A stretch of DNA of 64,000 bases from Thalassotalea profundi (GCF_014653195.1 NZ_BNAH01000005.1:254300-318299), one strand, 5' to 3'. Counted from the first letter of the stretch, positions 40,692 through 49,906 are shown. Translations and numbers: made by a program. The notes: generated by a model from the sequence alone, not told the origin.

Positions 40692-41348
40692 TTATTTATG
40701 ATCTTCCATGTAATTAAGTGTGGTAGATCTACCATTATTAGTTGAGGCTATCTTTAGTGGATGATCAAACTCTTTCCATGCTGTAATTTTCCCTCCAATA
40801 TTCATTTTTTCAAAGGTACTCATTAATGTAGTTAATTCTAAAAAATGGAGTAATTGTTGAAAAGCACCTGTTTGACTGATATTTATTGTTAGTAACTGCT
40901 GAGGTGACTGTTTAAAGTATTGTTGAACTTGTGCCTGATGCTTTAGATAGCATTCGGTTAGAAAATCATTTGAATTAATATTTTCTTCTGTAAACGGAGC
41001 AAAAGTGTTGAGGTAACAACGTTTAATAATGGGGTTAAAGCCACCATCATCACGTACTAAATTTTTGCTCATACGCATTAATAATTGCCGAATGGAAGGT
41101 AGCCACAAAGGTAAATCTCGGGTTAAATATATGAAGCGACTATTTGGATATGTATTATTAAGTAGTTGATAGTCATTAAATATAGGCGTATCAGCTATCA
41201 CTTGTGCTTTATCGAAAGTAGATTGTGTGTATGCCGTATGGGCTACGGTAAACCCTAAATTAAGCATTGCTGCACATACACTCGTGGTTCCTGTTCGGGG
41301 TAAACCAATGATAAATATTTTTTCTGTGGGTATATTTTTAGCAGGCAT
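40692..41348 (-). CDS. Small sulfotransferase-family protein
   Basis: The 218-residue protein has the PAPS-binding P-loop-like GLPRTGTTSVCAAM near the N-terminus and a second conserved stretch YPNSRFIYLTRDLPLWLPS, matching the 3' phosphate-binding region of sulfotransferases. It has no signal peptide, so it would act in the cytoplasm. Acceptor substrate is unknown. It is convergent with the hybrid kinase, with only 17 bases between stop codons. The gene looks orphaned from any sulfate-activation or polysaccharide cluster. Confidence 0.75.
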   Translation of the reverse strand: MPAKNIPTEKIFIIGLPRTGTTSVCAAMLNLGFTVAHTAYTQSTFDKAQVIADTPIFNDYQLLNNTYPNSRFIYLTRDLPLWLPSIRQLLMRMSKNLVRDDGGFNPIIKRCYLNTFAPFTEENINSNDFLTECYLKHQAQVQQYFKQSPQQLLTINISQTGAFQQLLHFLELTTLMSTFEKMNIGGKITAWKEFDHPLKIASTNNGRSTTLNYMEDHK

Positions 41349-41409
41349 TTAGAGAGTGTATAGTGTTTAATAATTAGAAATTGATTATAGGTTATTGATT
41401 CGAAACACC

Positions 41410-42147
41410 CTAATAGAAGTTACTTTCAGAAGGTATACCTACAAATATTTCATTTCGTGCTTTTTGAGTGATTTTAGCTAATTCGCCTGATATCTTCATC
41501 GCTTTAATTTCTCTATCTACTTTTTCAACTAGATCAATATGTTTTTTATGAAGGTAATGATATAAGCCTAAATAAGCTAAAGGTCTCGGGTAAACAATAA
41601 TATTGTGCTCGCGTTTAAGTTTTGAAAGCGCCCACATGCCATCGATATAATCAGTAAGTGCTATATCTACAATATTTTGTTCGAGTAATTGCAGCATATT
41701 AACGGTAGAATTCGCTTCAACTACATTAGGCATGCCTTGCGTAATTTCTTCTGTGTGTTTGAGTCCCATGACTCGTGCTACATTATAATTGGCTAAGTCG
41801 TTATTATGTTCGAGTGTAATGTTATTCTCACTCTTAACAAAAGCGATGGTTGTCAGTGTTAAATATGGTGTAGGTACGCGAATAAGATTCTTGTTTTTTT
41901 CTCCGTATGACCAAACACGCATTATTTCTCCATCTTTTAAACCTTCATTAGCTTCATATTCTGCTCGTTTACCTGAAAAAGGAGTGATAGAGATTTTATA
42001 TCCAAGGCGATGATAAACCTCTGTTAGTACAATTTCTCCAATTGCTTGTTCGTCAAGATTTTCAATTGAAGCAAACTGATATTCAGTAGATTTACTACTA
42101 AAAGATAAGTGAATTAATAATAAATAAATAGCTAAGCGTTTTGCCAT
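41410..42147 (-). CDS. Periplasmic solute-binding protein (SBP_bac_3-like)
   Basis: About 245 residues from the ATG at 42147, which gives a signal peptide (MAKRLAIYLLLIHLSFSSKS) and has AAGG just upstream. A reading frame open from 42276 would bury this signal 43 residues in. The mature part has the family-3 binding-protein pattern: IGEIVLTEVYHRLGYKI near the N-terminus, a short hinge, and MLQLLEQNIVDIALTDYIDG. No permease or ATPase is adjacent, so it may serve a sensor or be a stand-alone binder rather than part of an ABC importer. Ligand is unknown. Confidence 0.75.
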   Translation of the reverse strand: MAKRLAIYLLLIHLSFSSKSTEYQFASIENLDEQAIGEIVLTEVYHRLGYKISITPFSGKRAEYEANEGLKDGEIMRVWSYGEKNKNLIRVPTPYLTLTTIAFVKSENNITLEHNNDLANYNVARVMGLKHTEEITQGMPNVVEANSTVNMLQLLEQNIVDIALTDYIDGMWALSKLKREHNIIVYPRPLAYLGLYHYLHKKHIDLVEKVDREIKAMKISGELAKITQKARNEIFVGIPSESNFY

Positions 42148-42363
42148 AAACCTTGTAAGACATTGCCGATTACTCGGTAAACAATAATAAGAAATAGACC
42201 GGTTGTAAAGAGGGGGGAGCGTAGCATATACGTAGTTAAACATAGTGAATCTTTTTACTATTTCATAAAAATGCAATATTCATGAAACCTAACTGTCACA
42301 TAACCTTATTAAAATTGTCGCTAAGTTTAGTTGTACGTCTTTTATTGGTTAATAGACGTTATT

Positions 42364-42378
42364 TGCTGGAATTCAGCA
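42364..42378 (+). repeat. Palindrome upstream of the DUF3450 gene
   Basis: TGCTG-GAATT-CAGCA forms a short palindrome ending 20 bases before the start codon. A near-identical one lies ahead of the next gene at 43217-43228. Confidence 0.35.
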
Positions 42379-42398
42379 TTAATTATTAGGGTTTCTCT

Positions 42399-43199
42399 AT
42401 GAAAAGGTCAATATTATCAGTGTCACCGTTTATAAAATGCGCCACTGCTATTACATTTTCTGCAGTAGTGTCTACTGCGATAACTATTACCACAGTGCAA
42501 GCGCAAGACTTAAAAGAAGTTGTAGCAGCTAGTAAAGAAATAAACAACTCTGCTAATCAATCACAACAAAAAATTAATAAAATTGATGAGCAAATTCAAA
42601 GTAAATTACAGAAATTTAAAGTCGTTAATAAAGAAGTTGATGGCTTAAATGTTTATAACAAGCAGATGCAAGCTCAACTTGATAATCAATTAGAAGAGTT
42701 GAGCAACTTGGCTGTTTCAATGGAACAAGTCAGTATTATTGAACGTCAAATTTCGCCGTTAATGGCGAGAATGATTGATACATTGACAACCTTTGTTTCA
42801 CTTGATGTACCTTTCCTTCCAGAAGAGCGTAGTAAGCGTGTAACCGGATTGCAAAGCATGTTAGAGCGTGCTGACGTTGCGGTATCTGAAAAATTTAGAC
42901 GAGTGTTAGAGGCGTATCAAGTTGAAGTGGAGTACGGCCGTACTATTGAAGCCTATTCAGGCTTACAAATGATAGATGGGCAAGAGCGTGATGTTGATTT
43001 TTTACGAATTGGTCGTGTGAGCTTTATTTATCAAACGCGTGATGGACAACAAATGGGCATGTGGGATCAAGCATCTAAATCTTGGCAACCCCTTGATGCT
43101 GGGTTTCGTTCAGATATCAATAAAGGGTTACGTATAGCCCGTAAGCAATTAGCCCCTGATTTAATTACTGTGCCTGTCGCACAAAATTCTGCTGAATAG
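42399..43199 (+). CDS. DUF3450 periplasmic coiled-coil protein of the TonB2 cluster
   Basis: The 266-residue protein has a signal peptide ending near VQAQ (residues 1-36), a coiled coil at about 40-115 rich in Q, K and N, and a conserved globular end with DVPFLPEERSKRV, EYGRTIEAY and RIGRVSFIYQTRDGQQMGMWD. It is the first gene of the cluster, and DUF3450 is regularly encoded beside TtpC in Vibrio and Shewanella relatives. Its role is not proven; a scaffold for the TonB2 complex is the likely reading. An AGGG site precedes the ATG. Confidence 0.85.
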   Translation: MKRSILSVSPFIKCATAITFSAVVSTAITITTVQAQDLKEVVAASKEINNSANQSQQKINKIDEQIQSKLQKFKVVNKEVDGLNVYNKQMQAQLDNQLEELSNLAVSMEQVSIIERQISPLMARMIDTLTTFVSLDVPFLPEERSKRVTGLQSMLERADVAVSEKFRRVLEAYQVEVEYGRTIEAYSGLQMIDGQERDVDFLRIGRVSFIYQTRDGQQMGMWDQASKSWQPLDAGFRSDINKGLRIARKQLAPDLITVPVAQNSAE

Positions 43200-43216
43200 C
43201 GCTGTTAACTCTAACT

Positions 43217-43228
43217 GCTGAATTCAGC
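43217..43228 (+). repeat. Palindrome upstream of ttpC
   Basis: GCTGAATTCAGC is a perfect 12-base palindrome 14 bases before the ttpC start. It matches the arms of the palindrome ahead of the DUF3450 gene and could be a small mRNA hairpin near the ribosome binding site. Confidence 0.35.
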
Positions 43229-43242
43229 GAGGACTTTGAGAA

Positions 43243-44610
43243 ATGAACAACATGAAAAAAACAGTTAATACTTTATTAATTTTAGCTTTAACATCAGTTA
43301 CATCTATTACTTTTGCTCAACAAGCAACAGATTTAGACACCTTATTGTTACAGTTAGAAAAAGGTCAAATAGCACAAAGTGAACAAAATAAAGCGCGTGA
43401 AGCTGAATTTAACTCACGTAAAGATCAACAAGATAAAATGCTTAAAGAAGCAGAAAACACACGAGACCAAGCTATTGCATTATCAACAAAACTTGAAGCT
43501 GAATTTCAAACTAACGAATTAGATATTGCGAATAAAACTGATGCGTTAAATAAACGTATGGGGCAATTAAAAGAGTTATTTGGTGTTCTACAACAAGTTG
43601 CAGGTGATACTCGTAGCAAGTTTCAAACTTCTGTTGTATCTGCGCAAATTCCTGGTCGCGGTGAGTTTTTAGATCAGTTTGCACAAAGTATGGGTTCAAC
43701 GTCTAAACTTGCATCAATTGAAGAAATTGAGCGCTTATGGTTTGAGCTACAACGTGAAATGACACAAACTGGTAAAGTTCATCAGTTTAACCGTGAAGTC
43801 GTACTCGCTGACGGTAGCAAGGTCACTAAAGATATTATTCGTGTGGGTGGTTTTAACTTAATTTCTGATGGTAAATATTTAGAATATATCGATGAAACAG
43901 GATCAGTAGCTGAGCTAATTAGACAGCCGTCTGATCGTTATTTAGCTAGCGCAAATGAGTTATCGACTTCAAATAATTCAGTTGTTCCGTTTGCATTAGA
44001 CCCTACTGGTGGTTCTATTTTAGGGTTGCTGGTTCAAGCTCCCGATACTCAAGAACGTGTAGAACAAGGTGGCTCTGTTGGTTATGTGATTCTTGCTATT
44101 GGTTTAGTGGGATTATTAATCGCGATTGAACGCTTTATTACCTTGTTTTTAATTGGTAACAAAGTCAACCGTCAACTTAAAGAAAGCGTAGCACGAGATG
44201 ATAATCCATTAGGCCGTGTTATGTTAGTTAAAGACAATAATGCAGATGCAGACACAGAAACCTTAGAATTAAAACTCTCAGAGCGAATCCTGAAAGAAGT
44301 TCCCGTATTAACCAGCCGTTTAACTATTATCAAAATAATCTCAGTAGTTGCGCCATTAATTGGTCTATTAGGTACAGTTACCGGGATGATCAATACCTTC
44401 CAAGCCATTACTTTATTTGGTACAGGAGATCCGAAACTTATGGCAGGTGGTATTTCACAAGCATTAGTTACAACAGTTCTTGGTTTAGTTGTAGCCATAC
44501 CAATGGTGTTTATCTCTACCTTATTAAATACGCGCAGTCGCGGCATCATCAATGTATTGCAACAGCAAAGTGCGGGCATTATTGCAGAGCGCGCCGAAAA
44601 AGGAGCATAA
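43243..44610 (+). CDS. ttpC: TtpC, MotA/TolQ/ExbB-family component of the TonB2 system
   Basis: The 455-residue protein has a signal peptide (to about residue 25, TFAQ), a long N-terminal coiled coil (about 30-115), a periplasmic domain, a membrane segment near 280-305 (GYVILAIGLVGLLIAIERFI) and a C-terminal ExbB-type proton-channel domain with APLIGLLGTVTGMINTF. The added periplasmic region distinguishes TtpC from plain ExbB. In Vibrio TonB2 systems TtpC is needed for energy transfer to certain receptors. It starts 43 bases after DUF3450 and is 3 bases before exbB2, consistent with one operon. Confidence 0.9.
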   Translation: MNNMKKTVNTLLILALTSVTSITFAQQATDLDTLLLQLEKGQIAQSEQNKAREAEFNSRKDQQDKMLKEAENTRDQAIALSTKLEAEFQTNELDIANKTDALNKRMGQLKELFGVLQQVAGDTRSKFQTSVVSAQIPGRGEFLDQFAQSMGSTSKLASIEEIERLWFELQREMTQTGKVHQFNREVVLADGSKVTKDIIRVGGFNLISDGKYLEYIDETGSVAELIRQPSDRYLASANELSTSNNSVVPFALDPTGGSILGLLVQAPDTQERVEQGGSVGYVILAIGLVGLLIAIERFITLFLIGNKVNRQLKESVARDDNPLGRVMLVKDNNADADTETLELKLSERILKEVPVLTSRLTIIKIISVVAPLIGLLGTVTGMINTFQAITLFGTGDPKLMAGGISQALVTTVLGLVVAIPMVFISTLLNTRSRGIINVLQQQSAGIIAERAEKGA

Positions 44611-44613
44611 ACC

Positions 44614-45141
44614 ATGATTATATTCATCGAAATGATGAATAGCATTCGGGAGTTTATCGATACAGGCGGTCAGGTTCTGACCGTCATCGCAGGTGTTATT
44701 TGTTTGATGTGGTTCTTAATTTTTGAACGTTTATATTTTTTCTTAGGGACTTATAAACGCGTAAGAGATCACATTATTCATTCATGGAATGCTCGTGATG
44801 ATAAAAGCTCTTGGAATGCTGAACAAATAAGAATGGCTCATGTATCTCGTATTACTGAGCAACTTAATAAGAATGTCGCGTTGATACAGAGTTTGGTTGT
44901 ACTTTGTCCATTATTAGGATTGCTAGGTACTGTAACGGGAATGATTGAAGTATTTGACGTGATGGCTATTTCTGGTAGCGGTAATGCTAGATCAATGGCA
45001 TCAGGCGTTTCAAAAGCAACTATTCCAACAATGGCTGGAATGGTAGGTTCCTTGTCAGGTGTATTTATGGTGACTTGGTTACAACGTAAAACTAAGCGCA
45101 GAACTGAGCAGATGGAAGATAGTCTGCTGATGATTCATTAA
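44614..45141 (+). CDS. exbB: ExbB2 proton-channel protein
   Basis: The 175-residue protein is a short ExbB/TolQ-family member. It has a membrane segment near residues 20-40 and the conserved channel region CPLLGLLGTVTGMIEVFD, followed by a second and third helix (ATIPTMAGMVGSLSGVFMV). AGGAG precedes the ATG. It pairs with exbD downstream to use proton motive force. Confidence 0.92.
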   Translation: MIIFIEMMNSIREFIDTGGQVLTVIAGVICLMWFLIFERLYFFLGTYKRVRDHIIHSWNARDDKSSWNAEQIRMAHVSRITEQLNKNVALIQSLVVLCPLLGLLGTVTGMIEVFDVMAISGSGNARSMASGVSKATIPTMAGMVGSLSGVFMVTWLQRKTKRRTEQMEDSLLMIH

Positions 45142-45195
45142 TTTAGCACTACTCGCTAATTTAAAGAACGATTGATTTTTAAAAAGGGTAAACGC

Positions 45196-45609
45196 ATGCG
45201 TTCTCAATTATCAAAAATGTTACAAGAACAAGAAGAAGCTGAAGAAATTAATATGACACCTATGTTGGATGTTGTTTTCATCTTACTTATTTTCTTCATA
45301 GTTACCGCTTCATTTGTTAAAGAAGCAGGTATAGAAGTGAACCGCCCAGAAGCTGCTACAGCCGTTAAAAAAGAACGCGCTAATATATTAGTAGCAATTA
45401 GTGATACAGGTGAAATTTGGATCAATAAACGTCGGGTTGACGTAAGAGCCGTTCAAGCAAATATTGAACGCTTAAAAGCTGAAAACCCACAAGGTACGGT
45501 TGTTATTCAAGCAGATAAAAAAGCAACAACAGATGTGTTGATCAAAGTGATGGATTCTGCCCGTGCAGCTGGTGTTTATGATGTTTCAATAGCGGCAGAT
45601 GAGGCATAA
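45196..45609 (+). CDS. exbD: ExbD2 biopolymer transport protein
   Basis: About 137 residues from the ATG at 45196 with AAAGGG 7 bases upstream; a TTG at 45172 is less likely. It has one membrane helix with the key aspartate in MTPMLDVVFILLIFFIVT, followed by the periplasmic domain. The helix aspartate is needed for proton use. It is 3 bases before tonB. Confidence 0.93.
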   Translation: MRSQLSKMLQEQEEAEEINMTPMLDVVFILLIFFIVTASFVKEAGIEVNRPEAATAVKKERANILVAISDTGEIWINKRRVDVRAVQANIERLKAENPQGTVVIQADKKATTDVLIKVMDSARAAGVYDVSIAADEA

Positions 45610-45612
45610 CCT

Positions 45613-46293
45613 ATGTCTAGTGAAGTGTCTAATCAATCGTCAAATACATCAATGGCAAACGGCACCATTCCAATAAATAGCGAAGTAAAACGCTATGCTT
45701 TTGGTTTAGTGCTTGCTGTCGTCATGACCTTTCTATTGTTGTGGAGCATGCAAGCATTAATTACTGGTGGTAATAATGCGATGACAGATGCTCCTAGAGG
45801 CAACGTACTTGATTTTATTCGTTTGAAAAAAGACGAGTCAGTCGTTAAAAAAGAACGTAAACCGCAAAAACCCCCAAAGCCTAAGGAGCCGCCACCGCAA
45901 ATGGTACAGCCACAAATGCAGCAAGCAAACCCTAATGCCGATGCAGTATCAACAAGTTTTGCAGCTGATATTCAGGCTGATTCTGGTTTAGCTGGTGGAT
46001 TAAGTTTAGACAGCGCAGATGGTGACTACTTACCAATTGTTAAAGTTGCGCCGATTTATCCTCGCAGAGCTCAATCACGAGGAATTGAAGGTTATGTGGT
46101 TGTTGAGTTTACCGTTACCACTAATGGTTCAGTACGCGACCCATTCGTAGTGGAAGCACAACCCGAAGGTGTTTTTGATAACGCTGCATTAAATGCAGCA
46201 ATGAAGTTTAAATATAAGCCTCGGGTAGTTGATGGTACACCAACAGAAGTTGCTGGCGTACAAAACAAAATATCGTTTGAAATAGACGGTTAG
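45613..46293 (+). CDS. tonB: TonB2 energy-transducing protein
   Basis: The 226-residue protein has an N-terminal membrane helix (about residues 26-52, RYAFGLVLAVVMTFLLLWSM), a proline-rich stretch (KPQKPPKPKEPPPQ, residues 78-91) and a C-terminal TonB domain from about residue 137, with IYPRRAQSRGIEGYVVVEF and ALNAAMKFKYKPRV. The short proline region is typical of TonB2-type proteins. It would contact the TonB boxes of receptors such as the one encoded upstream. Confidence 0.92.
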   Translation: MSSEVSNQSSNTSMANGTIPINSEVKRYAFGLVLAVVMTFLLLWSMQALITGGNNAMTDAPRGNVLDFIRLKKDESVVKKERKPQKPPKPKEPPPQMVQPQMQQANPNADAVSTSFAADIQADSGLAGGLSLDSADGDYLPIVKVAPIYPRRAQSRGIEGYVVVEFTVTTNGSVRDPFVVEAQPEGVFDNAALNAAMKFKYKPRVVDGTPTEVAGVQNKISFEIDG

Positions 46294-46315
46294 TATTAAT
46301 TTAGGAGACATAAAT

Positions 46316-47611
46316 ATGAAAACTCTATGGATCACTATATTGGCTTTTGGTTTAGGTTTTATAGCGCCAACAACTATTGACCAGCTGAATAAGGTACAAG
46401 CAAAAGAAGACAATGCATCTGAAACTAAAACAGTACGTGTTCCCGCAATGCGTAATCGTGTTTATACACAATTTGCACGAGCTCAAGAAATTGCAGATGC
46501 TGGAGATAAAGCGGGTGGTCTTGCTGTATTAGATGAAGTTAAAGAGCAGCTTGATAACTTAAATAGTTATGAAAAAGCCATGTTGTGGAACTTTTACGCT
46601 TTTATGTATTATGCTAACGATGATATGGAAGCGGCAACTAAGAGTTTTGAAAATGTAGTTGCAGAAAAGGCTATACCTGAGTCGTTACGTTTATCTACGT
46701 TATATTCGTTAGCCCAACTTGCTATGCAGCAAGGCAACTACCCACAAACATTAGATTATTTAAATCAGTGGCAAGCGATAAATAGTAAACCATTAACATC
46801 TACTCAACATATTTTATTTGCACAAGTTTATTATCAAAATAAGCAATATAAAGAGTCTTTAGTTTCAGTAAATGAAGCGATAAATCTAGCAAAAGTAAAT
46901 GATGAGTTACCGAAAGAAAATTGGTTAATTCTCCAACGTGCAAATTATTATGAGTTAAAGCAACCTAAGCAAGTAACTAGAGTTATGGAACAATTGGTTA
47001 AGCATTATTCAAAACCTGATTATTGGATCCAATTAGGTGCAATGTATGGCGAAATAGGTGCTGAAGATAAACAGTTAGCAATTATGGAAGCTGCTCATCA
47101 AGCGGGCTATATTACTAAAAAGCAAGATCTATTATCTTTAGCTCAGCTTTATCGCTATCATGAAATTCCCTTTAAAGCTGCAAAAGTTTTATCTTCTGCT
47201 ATTGATAATGGGCAATTAGTGGCTAATGAACGTCATTTAGAAATGTTAGCACAAGCTTATATTGCTGCAAAAAGTGATCAACAAGCATTACCTGTGCTAC
47301 AAAAAGCGGCTGAAATTGCAGAAAATGGCAAGTTTGATATGCAATTAGCGCAATCATACTTAAACTTAGAGCAATGGCAAAATGCTATTAATGCAGCAGA
47401 TAAAGCGCTAGAGCGCGGTGGAATAGAGCGCGTGGGTGATATGCATTTAGTGCTAGGTATGGCATTTTTTAATTTGAAGAAATTTGACGAATCGCTATTA
47501 GCATTTAAATCAGCTGAAAATATTAAATCATCAGCAAAAACTGCCACTCAGTGGTATCAATATGTTAAACGCGAGCAAGGACAGCATGAACAACTTGCAA
47601 TGCTTCAATAA
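46316..47611 (+). CDS. TPR-repeat protein of the TonB2 cluster
   Basis: The 431-residue protein has a signal-like hydrophobic N-terminus (LWITILAFGLGFIAPTT) and then repeated TPR helices (for example AMLWNFYAFMYYANDDMEAA, LYSLAQLAMQQGNYPQTLDY, HLVLGMAFFNLKKFDESLL). It is presumably periplasmic. A TPR protein follows tonB2 in vibrio clusters as well, so a structural or assembly role for the complex is likely but unproven. AGGAG precedes the ATG, and it ends at a terminator. Confidence 0.88.
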   Translation: MKTLWITILAFGLGFIAPTTIDQLNKVQAKEDNASETKTVRVPAMRNRVYTQFARAQEIADAGDKAGGLAVLDEVKEQLDNLNSYEKAMLWNFYAFMYYANDDMEAATKSFENVVAEKAIPESLRLSTLYSLAQLAMQQGNYPQTLDYLNQWQAINSKPLTSTQHILFAQVYYQNKQYKESLVSVNEAINLAKVNDELPKENWLILQRANYYELKQPKQVTRVMEQLVKHYSKPDYWIQLGAMYGEIGAEDKQLAIMEAAHQAGYITKKQDLLSLAQLYRYHEIPFKAAKVLSSAIDNGQLVANERHLEMLAQAYIAAKSDQQALPVLQKAAEIAENGKFDMQLAQSYLNLEQWQNAINAADKALERGGIERVGDMHLVLGMAFFNLKKFDESLLAFKSAENIKSSAKTATQWYQYVKREQGQHEQLAMLQ

Positions 47612-47636
47612 ATTAATCAAGTTTAATTAACAACAA

Positions 47637-47658
47637 AAGAGCGCTAATAAGCGCTCTT
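47637..47658. terminator. Bidirectional terminator between the TonB2 operon and ydbT
   Basis: AAGAGCGC (47637-47644) pairs with GCGCTCTT (47651-47658) with a 6-base loop. The minus strand continues TTTTGTTGTT, a good U-tract for the converging PH-domain operon; the plus strand has CTAATTTT. Confidence 0.8.
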
Positions 47659-47689
47659 CTAATTTTACATAGGCATAGAACACAAAGTA

Positions 47690-49279
47690 TCACATCCAAG
47701 AACGTTTACTACTTTCAACTTGAAATAGGGCATTATCAATTAAGTGATAACCAATCTTTTGATCAATAAAAGGAATTTTTTGGCTTCCCGCTGCTAACAC
47801 AAATTTTATCACACTAAGGCGGTGGCGTTTTAAAAACCAACTTTGTACAAATTGTGTTTGTTGAACTTTATAAATAGGAAAGCAATAATAATCAACACCT
47901 AACATACCTTTGCGTATATAAATAAATTGCTTGTCTACAGCATACCCCCAACGTTTCCAACGACAAAAGATAAGAAGAGATATAAATAAATAAGCTATAG
48001 TTGCCCCAAGCAGTACTGAAAAATTGGAATGGTAGAGTAAAAAAATGGCGATAACAATATATATAGGGCTAAGAAAATAACCGATATTACGTAATAAAAA
48101 GCGTTTGCTAATACCTTGATAAATAACACTATGCACTTTATTTTCAGGGTATACATCATCAATAAGACGTTGAGATTCGTACGCTTTTACCGAGGGGATA
48201 ATGATTTTATTATTAGCCGCGCCAGGCTGGTAGTTACCTCCATGAGCATTGCTTTGTTCAAATTTAACGTTCATGCGTTTTAAGATTATGTCTAGCCAGT
48301 CTTGTTGCTGAACTATCATTTGTAGGCGTGATAGGCGCATGGTAACTTCATGCTTGGTAAGCAGACCACTTCGTCTAATATATCGGTCGCCCAACTTTGT
48401 TAGTGTGAAATTATAATAACTTAAAATAGCTCCTGCGACTGAAAATAATGACAGTAACAACATCGCCATAAAGGTCAGGGTTAAGGCAAATAATCCAATC
48501 TGCCACCACGATTTATCGGCGAACATAAAAAATTGTTCAATATCAATACCGAAGCTTTTAAAAAAGTTAGCAATGGCATTGCCCATATCATCAAAAAATG
48601 GTGCTAATCCCCCAAGAAATATCCATATACGGTTATTGGTTAAACCGTGGATAATTAAATCGGTTAAAGAACGAGTATTGAGTAGCGTTTCATTGGTGTT
48701 AATCGAATCATTTGTTTTTTCTGAATCCGTTTCTAGTGTATCGTTTGAATCTGTACCATCTTCGCTGTAAATATTTTGCCTATGGTGTTGGCTTAGTATT
48801 TCTTGTTTTAGTGCTTCAGCAAAATCAAGTTTTAGGGCAACGACTTTAGCTTCTTGTTTATTTGAGCCAGCTGTATCAAGTTGCATACAGGTATAATTAA
48901 ACGGCCGATAATATAGCGGTTGTTCTAATTTAACATTTTGAATGCGGGTAAATGGTAAATTGATATGCTTTTTAGAAAATACACCCGAACGTATTTCTAT
49001 ATGCCCATTAGATAAACGGTATTGAAAGAAGTAAAAACTTAAAAAAGTACCAATAAAAATTAGTATTAAAACGAGTGTGGCAACGGGTAACCAAATATGT
49101 GGGTGTGCAATTATTTCTTTGTAGCCAAAAATTACTGCAGGGGCTAAATAAACAATATTACCCAATAACCCCAAAATTATTTTCACAATGAAATACAGCA
49201 TCGCAATTGGGGAAATACGTTGCCACTTATCTGTTTGTTGTTTGATTATCAAAGGCTCTGACATTGGTTGACTATCCAT
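47690..49279 (-). CDS. Membrane protein with bacterial PH domains, YdbT type
   Basis: About 529 residues from the ATG at 49279, which overlaps the upstream gene by 8 bases; an in-frame TTG-like upstream start is less plausible. It has a membrane-segment pair, a bacterial PH domain (YRLSNGHIEIRSGVFSKKHINL), a long central part with further membrane segments, and two more PH-like stretches (YNFTLTKLGDRYIRRSGLL and GYAVDKQFIYIRKGMLG). This is the YdbT arrangement. YdbS/YdbT pairs are linked to bacteriocin resistance in Bacillus; the role in Proteobacteria is not known. Confidence 0.8.
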   Translation of the reverse strand: MDSQPMSEPLIIKQQTDKWQRISPIAMLYFIVKIILGLLGNIVYLAPAVIFGYKEIIAHPHIWLPVATLVLILIFIGTFLSFYFFQYRLSNGHIEIRSGVFSKKHINLPFTRIQNVKLEQPLYYRPFNYTCMQLDTAGSNKQEAKVVALKLDFAEALKQEILSQHHRQNIYSEDGTDSNDTLETDSEKTNDSINTNETLLNTRSLTDLIIHGLTNNRIWIFLGGLAPFFDDMGNAIANFFKSFGIDIEQFFMFADKSWWQIGLFALTLTFMAMLLLSLFSVAGAILSYYNFTLTKLGDRYIRRSGLLTKHEVTMRLSRLQMIVQQQDWLDIILKRMNVKFEQSNAHGGNYQPGAANNKIIIPSVKAYESQRLIDDVYPENKVHSVIYQGISKRFLLRNIGYFLSPIYIVIAIFLLYHSNFSVLLGATIAYLFISLLIFCRWKRWGYAVDKQFIYIRKGMLGVDYYCFPIYKVQQTQFVQSWFLKRHRLSVIKFVLAAGSQKIPFIDQKIGYHLIDNALFQVESSKRSWM

Positions 49280-49817
49280 TATTGGCATCTTTATGGCTGA
49301 TAATAAATTGTCTGATGGACTCAGCATCTTCTACAGGTAATCCTGGAATTTCAAAGGTATGTAATGCCCCGCCAGCACTAAACACTTGTAATTTGGCCAA
49401 GCCTACTTTGCGATCAATTGGACCGCGTTTTAATTCAACATGCTGAATTCTTAATATTGGCTGACTCACTGTTTTACGAAAAACAAGGCCTGAGGTAAAA
49501 TGTAGATCAAGTTCTCTTAATGCATAGCTCTTCTTCTGATCAGCAAAGTAAATATAAATTAAAATAACTACCGCCAAAATAGCTATCATCAATAAAATAT
49601 TATGAATGATAGGTGTCGCATTATCAGGTAAGGGAATTATCGGTTGATTAAGTATAAGAACACCTATAATTAACAATATACTAAAAATAGAGGCGGTGAG
49701 GGCAAGCCGAACTTTGGGGTAAATAGGGGCTAATGGTTGCTGATTTAACTGATTAATTTTTGGGAGCTGTTCTGCGCTTAGCGCTTGGTTAGAGAAGTTA
49801 TCGTGTGGCAAATCCAT
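49272..49817 (-). CDS. Membrane protein with a bacterial PH domain, YdbS type
   Basis: The 181-residue protein has two membrane segments (about residues 37-57 and 70-90) followed by a PH domain (ALRELDLHFTSGLVFRKTVSQPILRIQHVEL and RKVGLAKLQVFSAGG). This is the small partner of the YdbS/YdbT pair; overlap with the next gene shows translational coupling. AAGGTG lies just before the ATG. Confidence 0.82.
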   Translation of the reverse strand: MDLPHDNFSNQALSAEQLPKINQLNQQPLAPIYPKVRLALTASIFSILLIIGVLILNQPIIPLPDNATPIIHNILLMIAILAVVILIYIYFADQKKSYALRELDLHFTSGLVFRKTVSQPILRIQHVELKRGPIDRKVGLAKLQVFSAGGALHTFEIPGLPVEDAESIRQFIISHKDANNG

Positions 49818-49906
49818 AATGCACCTTGGTAAAATACGGTAAGTTAATAAATATTAACAGAAAAGTAACAAGGTGCAATTAAGATGATTCGTTTTATACA
49901 GAAAAT

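Noticed and set aside
44172..44645. Minus-strand open frame of 157 codons across ttpC and exbB
   Set aside because: It is antisense to the conserved ExbB-type channel domain and lacks support.
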